DNA of 64,000 nt from Durusdinium trenchii. Lineage: Eukaryota; Sar; Dinophyceae; Suessiales; Symbiodiniaceae. The position numbers and the translations under genes were made by a program. The notes below the pieces were generated by a model that was not told the origin of the DNA, made no database searches, and saw nothing but the letters and a program-made list of their open reading frames with translations. Location: contig CAXAMN010023695.1 of NCBI GenBank assembly GCA_963970005.1, positions 1,088,503 through 1,152,502 of the forward strand. The letters are read 5' to 3'. Shown one piece after another: positions 43,401 through 55,046 of this stretch. How positions within the stretch are numbered: the stretch's first letter is position 1; the number at the start of each line of letters is the position of its first letter.

Positions 43401-44407
43401 CCAACATGCCCACTGAGAAGATCTCAGAAGCTAGTTGGGTCCTCTGATGGATCCTCCTCCACCTTATTTTATCCTCCACCACGTTCGATCATCAGGGGGT
43501 TCATTCAAGAACTCCACACCATTTGCATTTAATATATCCTAACATCACCCAATTGGTGGGGTTTTTGCTCGTTTACTTTCAAAGATCGATGTGAGATCTT
43601 GCAGCAACATGATGCCATTCATCCGGATAGCCAGTGCCACCTACGTCTGCCACGTGGAACAAGATACAGTGAGGTCCAACCAACAAATCGGAGCAACTTC
43701 ACCCACCCACCGGTCGCTCTTTGGCCCCCAAAAACAACACCTCCTGGTCCTGGGAGGTGGACGACGGTGAGAGACACCCACTGCGCGTGAAACCCGGCTG
43801 CAACGGAAGCTTGAGGCGCTCCAAGAACTGCCTTCAGCGGGCCCAGACCGGAGGGTGAGGTCCGCGAAGGACCGGAGAATGCATGAGAATGGCCCGGGCG
43901 AGGTCGTGGATGAGGGTTTAGCTAGAAGCTACTAGTAACATTGTTATTTCATATCTATTCCGTACATATATATATATATCTATTTCAGCTCTATCTCCTT
44001 TTCCTCTGAACATCGGGGTAGCTAACATCGGGGTGGCCTAGCATCCTGTGAAACAAGGCACCTTACTAGTAACAAGAAGCTACTAGTAACAAGGGCATTA
44101 CGCACCTCCAGCCTTCCTCAAGCCCTTGCTCCTCTTTTGCGTGGCATTCAGTTTCGTCACATGAACGCATCAAAACTCCAAGAAAGCCTCCCTCTAGAGT
44201 CAGCTCCTAAGAAATCCATGACGTTCCCACCTCCAACTGTCCGAATCCTCCATCCTGCTCCAGCCTGGAACTCACCTTTCTCCGCCTCCATAAGGCCCCT
44301 GCCGCCAGCCCCAGCACCATGAATCCGGCCACCGAGATGGCGGGTCGCACTGGTGGAAGAACGGCCTCCCGCTGCAGCCGGCCTCGGAAAGACGGCTCGC
44401 TCGACAT
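40409..44407 (-). CDS. Single-pass membrane protein with helical exons (unknown family)
   Basis: A proposed gene starts with a clean ATG exon at 44276-44407 carrying a hydrophobic segment near residues 24-40. Downstream exons at 43741-43831, 43146-43224, 42731-42777 and 40409-40488 read as helical or coiled segments. The last two join in phase, and so do 43741-43831 and 43146-43224. At least one exon is missing after the first. Grouping these into one gene is inference from order, strand and phase. I do not recognise the family. Confidence 0.45.
41200..41690. repeat. Degenerate tandem array, period about 90 bases
   Basis: Five to six diverged copies share the order CAAAAGCT-TTCC, then GATCTCTGGGAATGATCATT-like sequence, then TCTATATTAAA. 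Copies differ by many substitutions and indels, so the array is old. Confidence 0.72.
42210..42520. repeat. Diverged local duplication
   Basis: Two adjacent segments of about 150 bases both start TTGGCCCA(A/G)GATGACC and both end with GTAGTACCAA..., then ATATAG-TTCCTCTAT-like sequence. Similarity in between is patchy. Confidence 0.6.
42731..42777 (-). CDS. Helical exon of an unknown protein
   Basis: ELAEQLTEDASGARS follows a GCAAAG acceptor and ends at GTGACT in phase 1. Confidence 0.5.
43146..43224 (-). CDS. Helical exon of an unknown protein
   Basis: Twenty-six codons, QVIGVLQRVDPALGNLAETV then SQARGA, lie between CTTGCAG and a GTCTGC donor. An earlier GTGTCC at phase 0 is an alternative end. 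Confidence 0.6.
43741..43831 (-). CDS. Exon of an unknown protein
   Basis: QFLERLKLPLQPGFTRSGCL and ten further codons end at a GTGTTG donor in phase 0, matching the entry of the exon at 43146-43224. The acceptor is CTGAAG|G. A plus-strand frame with a GTGAGG donor also exists here and is the main rival. Confidence 0.5.
44276..44407 (-). CDS. Initiator exon with membrane segment
   Basis: Forty-four codons from ATG to a consensus GTGAGT donor: MSSEPSFRGRLQREAVLPPV, then a hydrophobic stretch ISVAGFMVLGLAAGALW and a basic RRRK. Positive charge after the helix suggests an N-out anchor. The start is supported by an exact codon count and by non-coding sequence upstream. Confidence 0.68.
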
Positions 44408-45510
44408 GGTGATCGTGGGAGTGAAGGTCAGGATTGGCAAGAAGCACCAACAGAGGTCGAAGGACCCTAGAGACTATCCATGACTATTTTGATAGGTATT
44501 GCAGGATTTAGGGTCCTATTTAGGCTCACTTCACCTCCCTTGGCAAGGCTTCTATTTTGGGGGGATCCTTCGCACCACCTTCGCCAAAAAAACACAAAAC
44601 ACAGAGGACAAAATCAGGGACAGGCTTTCAAAATCGCTGCTTGAACGGATTCCAATGGCAAGCGGATATTTAAAACACATTAAAAACAACATTGCCAGGA
44701 TAGGCGCAACATATGGAGAACAACATGACAAGGGGTGCAGCCACACTGCAAACGTTGAACTTGAAAGAACTGGGTCCACATCTGCCAAAGGCATATATGG
44801 CATATTGTTAGGACCCGCAAGTGCAAGTTCATAAGCTTTCTGCCAAACTTTGAAACATCCACCACTTCCCGATATCAAAGAAAGACTGAATGGGGATGTC
44901 CTAAGACTCAGTCTGAGTGACTCAAAGCAGTGGCACACTCCCAAGACCTGGCGCACTCCCAAGACTCCCTGGCGACCACTCCGAACTGGCCAAAGTACTG
45001 ATGCTTCGCACAGGCGCGCGCCCAGCACATGCCAGTCCAGCCACATAGGTCGGGACGAGGCACGGACCCATCGGTCGCCCCATGGGAGTGGGCGTCCGGT
45101 GGAAAGGGCCCGGCTTGATGTCGAACGAATTAAGTTGGTATGGAAAACGGGTCTATATATACTATGTTCTGTTTGATGGTAATTCAATGCATTTTTGCTC
45201 ATTTTTGGAAACCCTTGGAGAGAAGATGGTCATTTCAGATGTCATTTCATGTCATCCTTTTCTTGTGTTTGCCAAGGGGCAAAACCCCGCTGGAAGGTGT
45301 CGGAATTCACTTTTGGCCAGCCGTGAATGATTCGGTCGGTTTGCCCATGTGTCGGTATTAGTTATCCTCTTATAAGCTCTTTGCAAGCATTGTGCCCACC
45401 CAACATGCTGTTGATGTCACCCAGACTACGCATGCTTTCGAGTCAACAAAGAGGGCCGGATTGCCTTTCAAATGCAATCCTCTCTAGCCAAGGGTGGGCT
45501 GCGGGATCAC
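44408..45510. other. Probable gene boundary; one ambiguous block
   Basis: A GC-rich block at 44980-45115 is open in two minus frames without decisive splice sites. The rest is probably intergenic sequence upstream of the initiator exon. Confidence 0.4.
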
Positions 45511-45602
45511 CAAAGGACGGCGGCTGCAAGGCTTCTGCTGGTGCGTGGGAATGGCCCCGGAGCGCCTGGCAGCAAAGGGCACGCGCCCCATTGAAGGAGA
45601 AC
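45511..45602 (-). CDS. Candidate exon, unknown product
   Basis: RFSFNGARALCCQALRGHSH and further codons lie between TGCCGCAG|G and a GTGATC donor. A second minus frame is open for most of the length. Confidence 0.43.
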
Positions 45603-46266
45603 CTGCGGCAGCCATGGGTGTTTTCGAAGCCAAACAACAAACTGAGAGAGATAGATGAAACTGGTGTTCGATGAAATGCTGCCTGGAACCTCAAGAAGAA
45701 CTGCACCAAAACCAAAGCAGCACATGATACTATTGGTGAAAGAAAAGCTGCACCGTGTCGTAGTTGTCAAGACCATCAAAACACTGTGAACCAATAATTA
45801 CAGTATCATACAGTATCAGTATAAGGTGGTGACAAAAATATACATTCTCTATTTGCTGGGAAGGCTTGCACCCGCAAGAAAGTAATTGAATTGCTCAAAA
45901 CAAGTTCGTCGTCTTTGGCGAGGCGCAACTGTTGCAAGTGCCATGTGTTCTTTCGACGGTCACAGCTTGCAGGCTGACAGCTGCTCCGCCAGCCATGCCT
46001 CCACCAAGGAGAATGAGTCTCTCACATCAGTATAGAAGCTTCCTGAAGCCAGAGGAGATGAAACCAAGATGTAGGTAAAGTCAGGTGGTGTCCGGCAACA
46101 CCATCTGATCATGTACATGCTGCTTGCAGCTGGTGCGTCGGTTCATGAAACGAACATCGTTCCTCTCTTCCACGTCCGTCCAAAACGACAATAAGACAAT
46201 AAGTCGTCCGCTTTCATCGTGTGGGTGAAACGTTCCTCGCTGCGACGTTGAGTGCATCGGATCCAC

Positions 46267-46348
46267 CGAGGGAATCGGACCAGCACGAGCCGGGACAACC
46301 GGGCACGACCGGAGAGTCGACCGGAGAGTCGCTGTGGCCCAAGCGCTT
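46267..46348 (-). CDS. Candidate exon, unknown product
   Basis: KRLGHSDSPVDSPVVPGCPG and seven more codons lie between CTCCACCAG and a GTGGAT donor. The sequence is Ser/Pro/Gly-rich. Other frames are open. Confidence 0.4.
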
Positions 46349-47412
46349 CTGGTGGAGAATGGAGCCAACTCACTCCCCAGCGTCCATACCCAGCGTCACT
46401 ACATAATTTATATAACTATCCAACTCTATCTAACACTGAAACCCGAAGACTATTCAACCATCGCCTATGGCAGCATCTGCTGCTCACATCAGTGTTTGCT
46501 TGTTTCTACTCTTCCGTGGCAGCCCAGCAAAAGCTCCCACCTCGAGCGGCTAACTCTAAGGGCGCCTGAAAAAAAGGAGCTGTCGGGAGGAATGAGGGCG
46601 CGACACTCAGGTGGAAGTGAGTCGAACACCAGAGCCACAACACGATCGTATAAATATAAACATAATATATATATATATAAACTAAGTGGCATATCAAATG
46701 TTAAGTATGAAATAAACACCGTTAATGTGAATAAACAGTTATTTGATGTTGTTTGTAAGATTGACCCACTTGAGGACAAGAACCCTATATTTGACATGAA
46801 ACATCCTGAAACTCAGTCTGGTTGGTGGCGTCAGCTCACGAACGAACAATATGAGTCAGTGGGTTCAATCAATGATTCATTCCAAGTAAAGGTTGAACAT
46901 ATACAAACATTATCTGAACACACCATCCAGCACTTCTAATCGCATCGGACCTTGCACTCCTGCCCCAGTGCCACACGTAGCGTGGAGTGGAAGTGGGCAA
47001 TCGCATAGTCGGACAGGGTTCAGGGTTCATGATTCATGAGACCGTGACCAGGTATACATGTCATGCTGAACAGGACTGTTTGGCAAAAAACACATAATAT
47101 AACATCACATAACCAAATCCAGTGAACATCAAAAAGTAACATGTTGAAAACGCCGACATCTCCTCGTTCTACATATGAATAACCAGCCGGCGCCCAAATA
47201 CCTTTTGTGCAACATAAGGTCCTGCCCCTGCTGCGGAATTTCGCTGTGTGTTGACTTTTGATGGATATGTTCGTCCATGTTGTATTAGGATCTCTCCTGA
47301 ATTCTCCTCATTCTACTCACAATATTTAATGCATGGAGTTGGAGATGCTTTGTTGGCCCATGCCTCGCCAAAGGCGTTGGTGGCGTTGGGGTCCGCTTGG
47401 TGCCTCAGTCAC

Positions 47413-47454
47413 CGTTGGGGTCCGCTCCGCCTCCTTCGCGGGTTTGTCTGTCAT
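47413..47454 (-). CDS. Probable initiator exon
   Basis: ATG opens MTDKPAKEAERTPT up to a GTGACT donor at phase 0. A hydrophilic first exon of this kind fits the start of a new gene downstream of the ankyrin gene. Confidence 0.48.
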
Positions 47455-47732
47455 GATCGCCCCCAAGAGTGCTACACGGGGTCTTCATACTATACTTGTC
47501 ATTGGTGGACATGCAATCAAACACACATCACAGCTCCAGGGCTTCGAAAGAAACAACTGCTGCTCATCACGGAGGCTTTGGGGAAGGCACGCCATGTCCG
47601 GTGCCGAAGATGCTTGTTACATGTTGTTACACAGAACCCATCAGCGACTTGGCCCTCTGTCCGGGCCTCTGCCCTAGCCTGCACATACCTCTGATGGCAT
47701 GGTGGACACATCTAACATAGCACTTTCTTTGC

Positions 47733-47798
47733 ACCAAGCGATGGTTGAAACAAAGGCTTCCTAATCTTTCGTTTCTTTCGTAGTTCCTCTGCATGGAA
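47733..47798 (-). CDS. Basic exon of an unknown protein
   Basis: Twenty-two codons, FHAEELRKKRKIRKPLFQPS then LG, follow TCGAAG and end at a GC dinucleotide in phase 0. The surrounding 134-codon open frame may mean the exon is longer. The cluster KKRKIRK resembles a nuclear localisation signal. Confidence 0.42.
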
Positions 47799-48783
47799 CT
47801 TCGAGAAGTTTGCAGAGTTAAACAGTTCAACAAAGGGTCCATGTTGGTCTGGTACAGTTGCTGTTTCAAAAATCGGACCCCCGCCAACAACCACCCTCTT
47901 TCTTGTTTCATCCAGGAGGGTGTCCCAAACAAATGCCACCTTGTTGGAACACCAAACACCGGTCTTGTTGGGGTGTGGCCACGTTCTCTCAAACACACCG
48001 CCCGAGCGCTGGCTATCACACTTGGTCTTGGACCTCAAGAGGAGTGCAACAACACCTGTGCAGCGTTCGCGTGGACCCGACACCAGGTGGGTATGCCTCT
48101 GCATGTGCTGCCTCAAGACCCCCCAAAAAACAACTAAAAAGACTACCTTAATTTAGATTTAGACTCAAACTTCCCCCTTCTTAAGCTGGTGTTAAAAGCT
48201 TGAAACACTAAGGAGACATGAATCATTCACATGAATCATTCTGATGTTGTTTACCAGCTCGTCTGCGAGATTTGAACGAAATCGGTTCTCCAAATCATTC
48301 CAAATTGTCCACAAAATCATCTGAAATCATCTGAACATCCCAAGCCAAATAGCTGTTTCGAGTGGTGGATCTACGCCTGGAGACCTTGTTCGGCATGCGC
48401 ATACCTATGGCAAAACCCTAGGGTCTCCCGCTCGATTCCAAAAACCCCGTGTAGCGAGCGCCTGGGTCTCCTCTCCGAACGCCGTCGTGCAAAGGAGTAT
48501 GGCCCTGCAGCAAAGGTCGTCTTCCAACATTTGAGGAGGGTAAGAGTGACCACGTGGTGGTACAGGAATGTTATACATTCCGGTAGGTGCCTGTTACAGT
48601 AGTTCCACTCCCCAGTGCCCCGTAGGGGTCCAACCACTTGGGAACTGAAGTGCAGTGCCCAAAAGGCCAGTGAGGTTGTCCAAGTATGAATGGGTGTTCA
48701 ATGATGTTCAATTTATTAATCTTGGCTTGCACATTGCTTCTGGCCCTTGGAAAAATTCGTTGTAGCGGACCATCCACCCGCAC

Positions 48784-48912
48784 CTCGGCATCATTCCGGC
48801 GCTGACCCACATCGGCCCGCGCGTCGAGCAAGAGCTCCACCATCTGGCACCGGTCCAGTGCAACGGACTGTGACTCCTCTGACCGTCCTAGCCGCACCAT
48901 CTCCCCGGTGCC
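48784..48912 (-). CDS. Ankyrin-repeat protein exon
   Basis: Forty-three codons, phase 0 at both ends, between GCGCAG|G and a GTGCGG donor. The sequence ALDRCQMVELLLDARADVGQ is the second half of an ankyrin repeat (helix, MVELLL, then the A-D turn). Ankyrin repeats mediate protein binding. Other repeats of the same gene were not found nearby. Confidence 0.72.
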
Positions 48913-50250
48913 CTGCGCTAGGGCCGGGCTACGTCATCATCCACATCAGATCACAACGAGGGTGGAGTCAAGTTGGTTAAAATCTGTCTCTATCTGCCAT
49001 AAGTCCTTGCTGCTCAAGCTCTTAAATTGCATGTTGGGGATCAGAAATCTGCATCCACTGCATCTACCCAACGTCCCGCCCCGCCACCGGTCCCGCCACC
49101 CGGCGGGTGGCCCTCCTGGTGGCGATCCGACGCCGAAACCAAGTTGGAGGACAAGGCCAGCTGCAAGGGGAACCTGCGTCACCCAAACACCACCGGAACC
49201 GGCCATACCGGGGCACGGCCACTGACCCAGTGGAAAATGGGTCACGAACCAATGATGAAACTTGGAAAACATGGATACTTGTACCCATTTTCTGAGGTTA
49301 CGAACTGAGGGTCCTGGTATAAATAAATGGTTTGCATCAAAAAGGGCACGCAGTATAACTAACGATACTTTTCACATCACACTTTGATCGACCTGTGATA
49401 AGCACGTGATAACGAATAACACTGGGTTTCTCTAAGGCGTAGATGACCAAAACACCCAAACTACTTGGAATGGTGCGCTGCCGTAATGATCTTCAAACAC
49501 CAAAGCCCCTTGGCATTTTGTCGCTGACAAACTTGGACAACTGCCAATGGGTAGTTACAATGCCATGGTTGGCTTGGCAGGCGTACGACTAGTGTATGGT
49601 GGTATCTCCACCTCACCTGGATCGCTCACCGCTTCTGACCAAAGCCTCTGCATGCCCTTACTAGAAGATCCAACATCTTGTCTCCCTATGTCTCCACCAT
49701 GTAAGTCATGCTCACCACCATCCGTTCCACCACCCACTTGGACGAACCGGCTAGCGCTAAGCGGTGAAACGACATGAAACACGTCGAAGACTGACCCTTT
49801 ATTGTGAGCTGCAGTGCGGTGGCGTTCCCATCCACAGGCTGCGCCACCAAATCCGTTTGGAATATAGTCGTTTGAAGGTGAGCTGTGGACACTGAGCTGT
49901 TTCAGCATGTGGCATGCATGGAATGATCCAAATGAGGCCTTCAGACAGGGAAAAGTCGATTCCAGTGGTTCTAGGGCTCGTCGAATCTGACAATGCAACG
50001 TGTGAGTGGGTCTCAACACGCGAATCCAGGAGTTCTAGGTATACTTCGTCTGTGGCTATGGTACGTAGTAAAGTAAAGTATATATATTATATATAAATAC
50101 TAAAACAATAATATACACCAGATTATGCCAGTATACCAGGAGACCCTAAAGCCTGAAGGGGTGCCAATTGGTGTCCATTAACCACTCCCTGACAGTAGGG
50201 TCCAAAATTCCAAACAACCCTTTTGGATCCTTTTGAGTTGTTTTTCTCTC
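48913..50250. other. Ambiguous blocks, no firm exon
   Basis: A GC-rich block at 49070-49225 is open in several frames on both strands. A minus open frame at 49690-49870 (including SSKWVVERMV) has a possible donor GTGAGC but weak support. Confidence 0.4.
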
Positions 50251-50328
50251 GCTCGCTCCGAAGCTCCCGCTCAATGGGCGTCCCGGCTCTCCGTGGTCCA
50301 GGGCCAGGCAGCGGTCGTTGGGCTCGGC
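50251..50328 (-). CDS. Candidate exon, unknown product
   Basis: AEPNDRCLALDHGEPGRPLS then GSFGAS follows a GTCCCAG|G acceptor. The phase-0 end falls at a GA dinucleotide. Two other minus frames are partly open. Confidence 0.45.
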
Positions 50329-51867
50329 CTGGGACGTTCTTGGCTCGGTGGATGGCCTCACTCTGATAGGGCTTGGTGTTTTAATGCTTTGTTTTTTCTC
50401 TGAAACCCAGCGAATTCGATGTTCCTACCGTGGATGGTGGACATTGGTACTGTACTGTACCTTTGTGGGATCTGCAAATCCCTGTCCTCTGATTGGGGTA
50501 GAATGGACCGGCAAGAGGGAACATTGGGGACGCATTATATCTATATATATATATATATCAAACACTCAGTGGGATCACCAACAGAACCATGGACAATGAT
50601 GCAGGAGTCTTGACATCCTATGGGTGTTGCCATCATAGATGCAGAACTTCTAGATTCTAAAGCCTAGGAATTGATAGAATGGTTTCCTAATGTTTCCAGG
50701 ACTCGATCCATCGAACGGCTCCTCATGTGGGACCCCGGGGCCTCTCGTGGTGTCGACTCGACAGCATTTGGGCCCGAGCGGAGTTCTCTAGAAGAAGCCG
50801 TGCAGCATCACAGTTGCCCTGAAGGCATTCTCATGCAAATCCCAGAGTCTTGTTGGCTCAACTTGACAACAGGATGAAGACCAAAGAAAAAGAGGAAGCC
50901 AAAAGAAACCCCTGTCCATTCTTTTTCATAGCAGTGTGAGTGTACGGCTGTGTACGCCCCTTGGCTGTTGAATCAACAAGGAGGATTGCCGGACAAACCG
51001 GCCCCTCTTGAATTGGGCTGTGTCTCAACCAAGGTGTTGTTTGGGCTTCTTAAACTGCCTCCTTGCTCACAGAAAAATTGCGGCGCAATTCAAGCGCGGC
51101 ATCCTTTTGAGGCGAGAATCCATTTGAGGCGACATAATACTTCGCAAAGCTCACTGGAAACATATGGAAGCGGGCAATCTTTGGCCCTGTCCATGTTCAA
51201 TGACAAAATGACAGCTTCACTGTGTCAAAGGAGAGTCCCATAGGAGAGTCCGAAAGAGCTAGAGATATGTCGTCAGCACATCAACCGCTGCAGCCCAAAG
51301 CTTTGAATCTGGCTGTAGGTGTTCGAAGTGCGCTTCGTCGGGCACTTCTTTCCTAAAACCAACCGTCCATGCAGAACCATGGCCGTCAAACAGCACTGCG
51401 CTATATTTTCATAAACCAATGTCCTACACTAAGGCTGTAAACACCGGACAACCAGCAATCGTCGACTGGCAGGTGAATTCATAAGGTACCCCCTACATGC
51501 TTTCGTGACTATTTCTGGACTGTCTGTTGGAGGCACAGGGTGCTAAGAGATAGCCCAACCTGTCGAAAGCAATGATCGCCATGATCGCAACGGTGTCATG
51601 GTTGTCCACGGTTTTTTTCATGTTTTTTTCACTAGAAACCAGTTTTCTCAACAGCGCCACCACCCAGTGTGCACAACATCTTCAGCAATTTCTGTGATGA
51701 CAAATGCTAAATACACTGACCTCCGCAAGCACACTTGGCACACGTCACATGAGAATTGTCATTACCAACCTTGGGTGTGCCCCAAATAAATAAATACTGC
51801 CTACCCTGAATTGTTCGGAACATGGTGGGACCCAAATCCTCTTCAGCCGAACTTCAACATGCACGAA
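50329..51867. other. No firm exon
   Basis: The last exon of the upstream hydrolase (with its catalytic histidine) should lie here, but I could not identify it. The GC-rich patch near 50700-50790 shows no usable frame. Confidence 0.4.
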
Positions 51868-52046
51868 AATCCGTGCTCCTCGTCCCGCTGGACACAGGCG
51901 CTGTGAAAGGCTCTGCTCTGCTCTGAGGGCACATGGAGATCATGGAGTCCGTGGATCAACACCACAGTCAACGGATCCGTGTCACGGACCGTGGGGATCT
52001 GCACCCTCTGAAGCAGCTGCATTGGATCACTGTTCGCCGAGCGCAC
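51868..52046 (-). CDS. Hydrolase exon: catalytic aspartate
   Basis: The exon starts VRSANSDPMQLLQRVQIPTV and includes LIHGLHDLHVPSEQSRAFHS. The acceptor is GCTCCAG|G. The 3' end is uncertain; the open frame meets a stop at about 51850. Confidence 0.83.
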
Positions 52047-54415
52047 CTGGAGCGCCGCAGCGGTTTTCTCAAGGAGGCAGTTGAAAGCCGTGGGGTTTGG
52101 AACGGAATGATGCTTTGACAAATTCGGCAGCTGCTCTATTCTATCCAAGAGATTCATCCCCTCCAATTTGCCATCTTGTGAATCTGCTACTTAATGTATC
52201 ATAGTTATAGTGTAATATATATATATATACACGAATCATTTTCTTGAAATCTCTTCAATCTGGGAGGCTTCAAACCCTTGGTCTTGCATGCTCTCACTTG
52301 AAAGCAGAGAAGGACACTTGCAACTTTCAACACTCATTGGGGCAAAAACCACAGAACCCATTGAGATGACCTTTTAAAATCTCTTGAATGAGCTGGAACA
52401 AACTTGCATCTTCCCTATTCTTCTCTCATCCCATGTCGCCCCCCCTCTCCTTTTGCCTCGGCATCCTCCTTGGGCCCACTCAAAAGGTCCATCAAGCCAC
52501 CGCCCATCGTGGGGCGCTTCGGCAAGGTCGTCCCCAGGAAGTCGCGCACCGCGCCGTTGCCCAGGTCGGCATCATAGGCGCCGAGCAAATCGAGGACACC
52601 AGCTTGGGAGATCACCACGCGCGGATGCACCTCCTGAGAGTGAGATTTGGTCTTGGAGGTCTTGGCTTGCTGAATTGTGAATTCTTAGATGCTCGGAGCA
52701 TCGCAATTGATGATTGACTCACTGATCGTGCCGCTGTTGCAAACCCATTGAAATAGTGTTCCTCACCCCTAGCCGCCGCCCTCCGCCATTCGGAGTGATT
52801 CAACTCTACTGAAATAGTTGCTCTATATACACACCAGGGGAAAACTCCATGAAACAACAGGCGCAAGCGACGAACTGTGAATACTTGTAGGAACAAGCAC
52901 CAAGGAGCGCGAGAAAAAAGAACACAAACAAACTAATTATGAACATTCACAAACACACATCTAGTACAACAAAAGAGGCTCTCAAAGAACCTAGGCCTTA
53001 TGTCGACCGTTCAATCAACTTCCATCTGTTTACCTATCTGTCTATTTATCCATTATCTATCTATCGATCTATCTATCTATCTATCGATCGATGCCTATCG
53101 ATCGATCCATCCATCGCGATCTATCTACAGCGATCTATCCACGCATCAATCTGTATACATTCCTTCTCCCAGAATCTGCAAGCGTCTTGCTTGAAGACTT
53201 CCTCATCCAACAGGCGCTGCAGCCCAAGCCATGTGGCCAAATGCCCGCCAGCGGAATGGCCGACCACAGCAACTGGCAACTGGTTCACTTGCAGCTCACT
53301 GGCTTCAGAGCTCCTCAGCCAGTTCCTTGGATTTCTGAATTAAGGGCTCACGCACTCAAACTCACCCATGGCCAGCTGGAAAACTTCCAGTCAAATTTGC
53401 ACAAATATGCGCAAACATGAACATATGTTTCTGTACACCACTTGTCTTCCCGTGCTGCGTTCTTCATGATGTTGAATGAATCGATTTTGCATATACTGCA
53501 AGCCCTATAATTAGGGTTGGGCCCTGGACAGCCAAATCAGTGGTTTGGGATGGTTTTGGGCCTACTTTCTATAGATGACTGGGTGGACAATGATGGAGAT
53601 ATGATGGGAAGAAGCAACAACTCACCTGAGCCATGGCCAAAACCTGGTAGAAACTATTATTATTCGACTCTGGATGGTTGCACTCCCAACCATCCTTTCG
53701 GGGGTCCCATGGTCATTTCGCTACGACCTGAACAGCCTAAGATTCAACGCACGGGTGACGTCCTCCAAGGTCTCAGGGTAACCACCACCATCGCCCACCT
53801 GAAGGATGGAGCCAGGTGTGAAAGCATGTTTATGTTTTTGTCGGCCCCGCCATGATTCATTGGCTTACTGCATGTGGTTCAACGGAAACTTGACCATGTT
53901 ACAATGACCGTAGCTATATATGATATTTTTTGCTGTAACTAAGAGAACCAGTAGTGCTGGGATATAGGGATTGTGCTACCTGGTGTTAGCCGAGGGTGTC
54001 AAAAGCAAGCCCAGAAGCGCCCTTGGGTCTTGTGGGTTGTACTCCGGTAAGCTGCCCCTCTTGGGAAACCAAACCCTAGCTTGGATGTTGGAAGGCTTGA
54101 GCAAGTGACTCCTTTTGGAAGCAGGTAAGTGCACAAGTGATTGATGCCCAGTGCGCAAGTGATGTCCAGTGCCCAGTGCGCCAGTGATTGCCTGGCCCCT
54201 TGGAGACGTCAGTTTCGACTCCAGTCTTCCACAAACTGGTTCCTCAAAACGCCTCCGCACCCACGCGATGCTTCACCAAGAAGCTGAGCGATAGTCGACG
54301 TTCCACACCGCGAGTCCGCGGTCGACGAGATCCTTCGCCAGGTCCACCATCAAGCGCCGATCGAAGGCACTTTTCCAAAAGCCGCCGTGGATCAGCATCA
54401 CCACACCACGAGGAT
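51868..54415 (-). CDS. Alpha/beta hydrolase (esterase, HGGFW/GHSAGG type)
   Basis: Five exons give most of a serine hydrolase. In order: VVMLIHGGFWKSAFDRRLMV with the oxyanion-hole HGG, GLAVWNVDYRS joined to VGDGGGYPETLEDV, VAVVGHSAGGHLATWLGLQR with the nucleophile serine, RVVISQAGVLDLLGAYDADL then GNGAVRDFLG, and VVLIHGLHDLHVPSEQSRAF with the catalytic aspartate. This order is typical of small bacterial-type esterases in the BD-FAE/kynurenine-formamidase-like group of the alpha/beta hydrolase superfamily. The catalytic histidine exon and the start are not found. Substrate is unknown; most likely carboxyl esters, in the cytosol since no signal peptide is visible. Two junctions require GC donors. 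Similarity to bacterial enzymes allows an old horizontal origin, which is inference. Confidence 0.88.
52457..52633 (-). CDS. Hydrolase exon: SQAGVLDL segment
   Basis: Fifty-nine codons, phase 0 at both ends, from EVHPRVVISQAGVLDLLGAY to GPKEDAE. The acceptor is CTCTCAG|G. The intron begins GCAAAA (GC donor), and the next exon continues in frame. Confidence 0.88.
53041..53113. repeat. CTAT/ATCG microsatellite
   Basis: Interrupted CTAT units grade into CGATCGAT units, in an intron of the hydrolase gene. Confidence 0.85.
53199..53302 (-). CDS. Hydrolase exon: GHSAGG nucleophile elbow
   Basis: The exon carries LPVAVVGHSAGGHLATWLGL and ends LLDEE at a GTCTTC donor in phase 0. The 5' end is chosen by phase (CTGAAG acceptor); a start up to 40 bases further upstream is possible. 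Confidence 0.83.
53753..53798 (-). CDS. Hydrolase exon: GGGYP segment
   Basis: Fifteen codons VGDGGGYPETLEDVT after a CCTTCAG|G acceptor match the GGGWP.TLEDV motif. The donor is GTGCGT. The family usually has some extra residues before the next strand, so a small exon may be missing. Confidence 0.82.
54285..54415 (-). CDS. Hydrolase exon: HGGFW oxyanion loop
   Basis: Forty-three codons plus two bases, including MLIHGGFWKSAFDRRLMVDL and AVWNVDYRS. The intron begins GCTTCT (GC donor, phase 0); homology makes this junction nearly certain. Confidence 0.9.
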
Positions 54416-55046
54416 CTCAGAGATTCTGCTCATTTTTGGGTGGGACGGGACGGATTGGGAAGAATATGGGGATAAATAATCGCAAAAACATCGCAGCAAA
54501 AAAACATCGCAAAGATTGCATCACCAGGAGCATGTTTGTTGCCGTTTGATGGATGAAAAAGGATAGGCTTCTTCTGCGCAACGCCCTTGACACTAAATTA
54601 CTAATATGGCTAATTAAGCAGTGGTGCAAAACAAGTGAAAAGAGTGCTTTAAAGGATGAGCACCCTGGTGCGTCTCCTAGACCGGAATGGCCCAACACCG
54701 GAATGTGTCCACTTCTGTTCATGAGGAGATATGAGGAGCCTGGTGCCTTCAAGAACACTGTCGTAGTGTCGTAGTGGCCCTCGTGCAAGTCGGGACGACA
54801 AACCACACCAATGATGGTGAAACGTCTCCAACCATGAATGCAACAACCCTGATTGCTGAAGCATGCAGCTGAGTAACCTGGTAGGCACATGCTAAAACAT
54901 GTCGTAGACCTCCTTTAAAGGATCACATCCTTAATTAAAATCTGCCAGTCACATCTGGCATTTTAATGTGTGAACTGTGTGAACAGCTCTCACGCCCATT
55001 CTACCAGCGAATCTCAGATCCCGAAGCTTCCCACATCCTTTGCTTC

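Noticed and set aside
43790-43860. Plus-strand exon with KLEALQEL and a GTGAGG donor
   Set aside because: It overlaps the minus-strand exon at 43741-43831, whose two splice sites and phase fit its neighbours. It is kept only as a rival.
46334-46939. Plus-strand open frame of 201 codons
   Set aside because: It crosses a TA repeat and AT-rich sequence and shows no motif.
52939-53343. Plus-strand frame with a convincing composition
   Set aside because: It is antisense to the GHSAGG exon of the hydrolase, which has clear homology.
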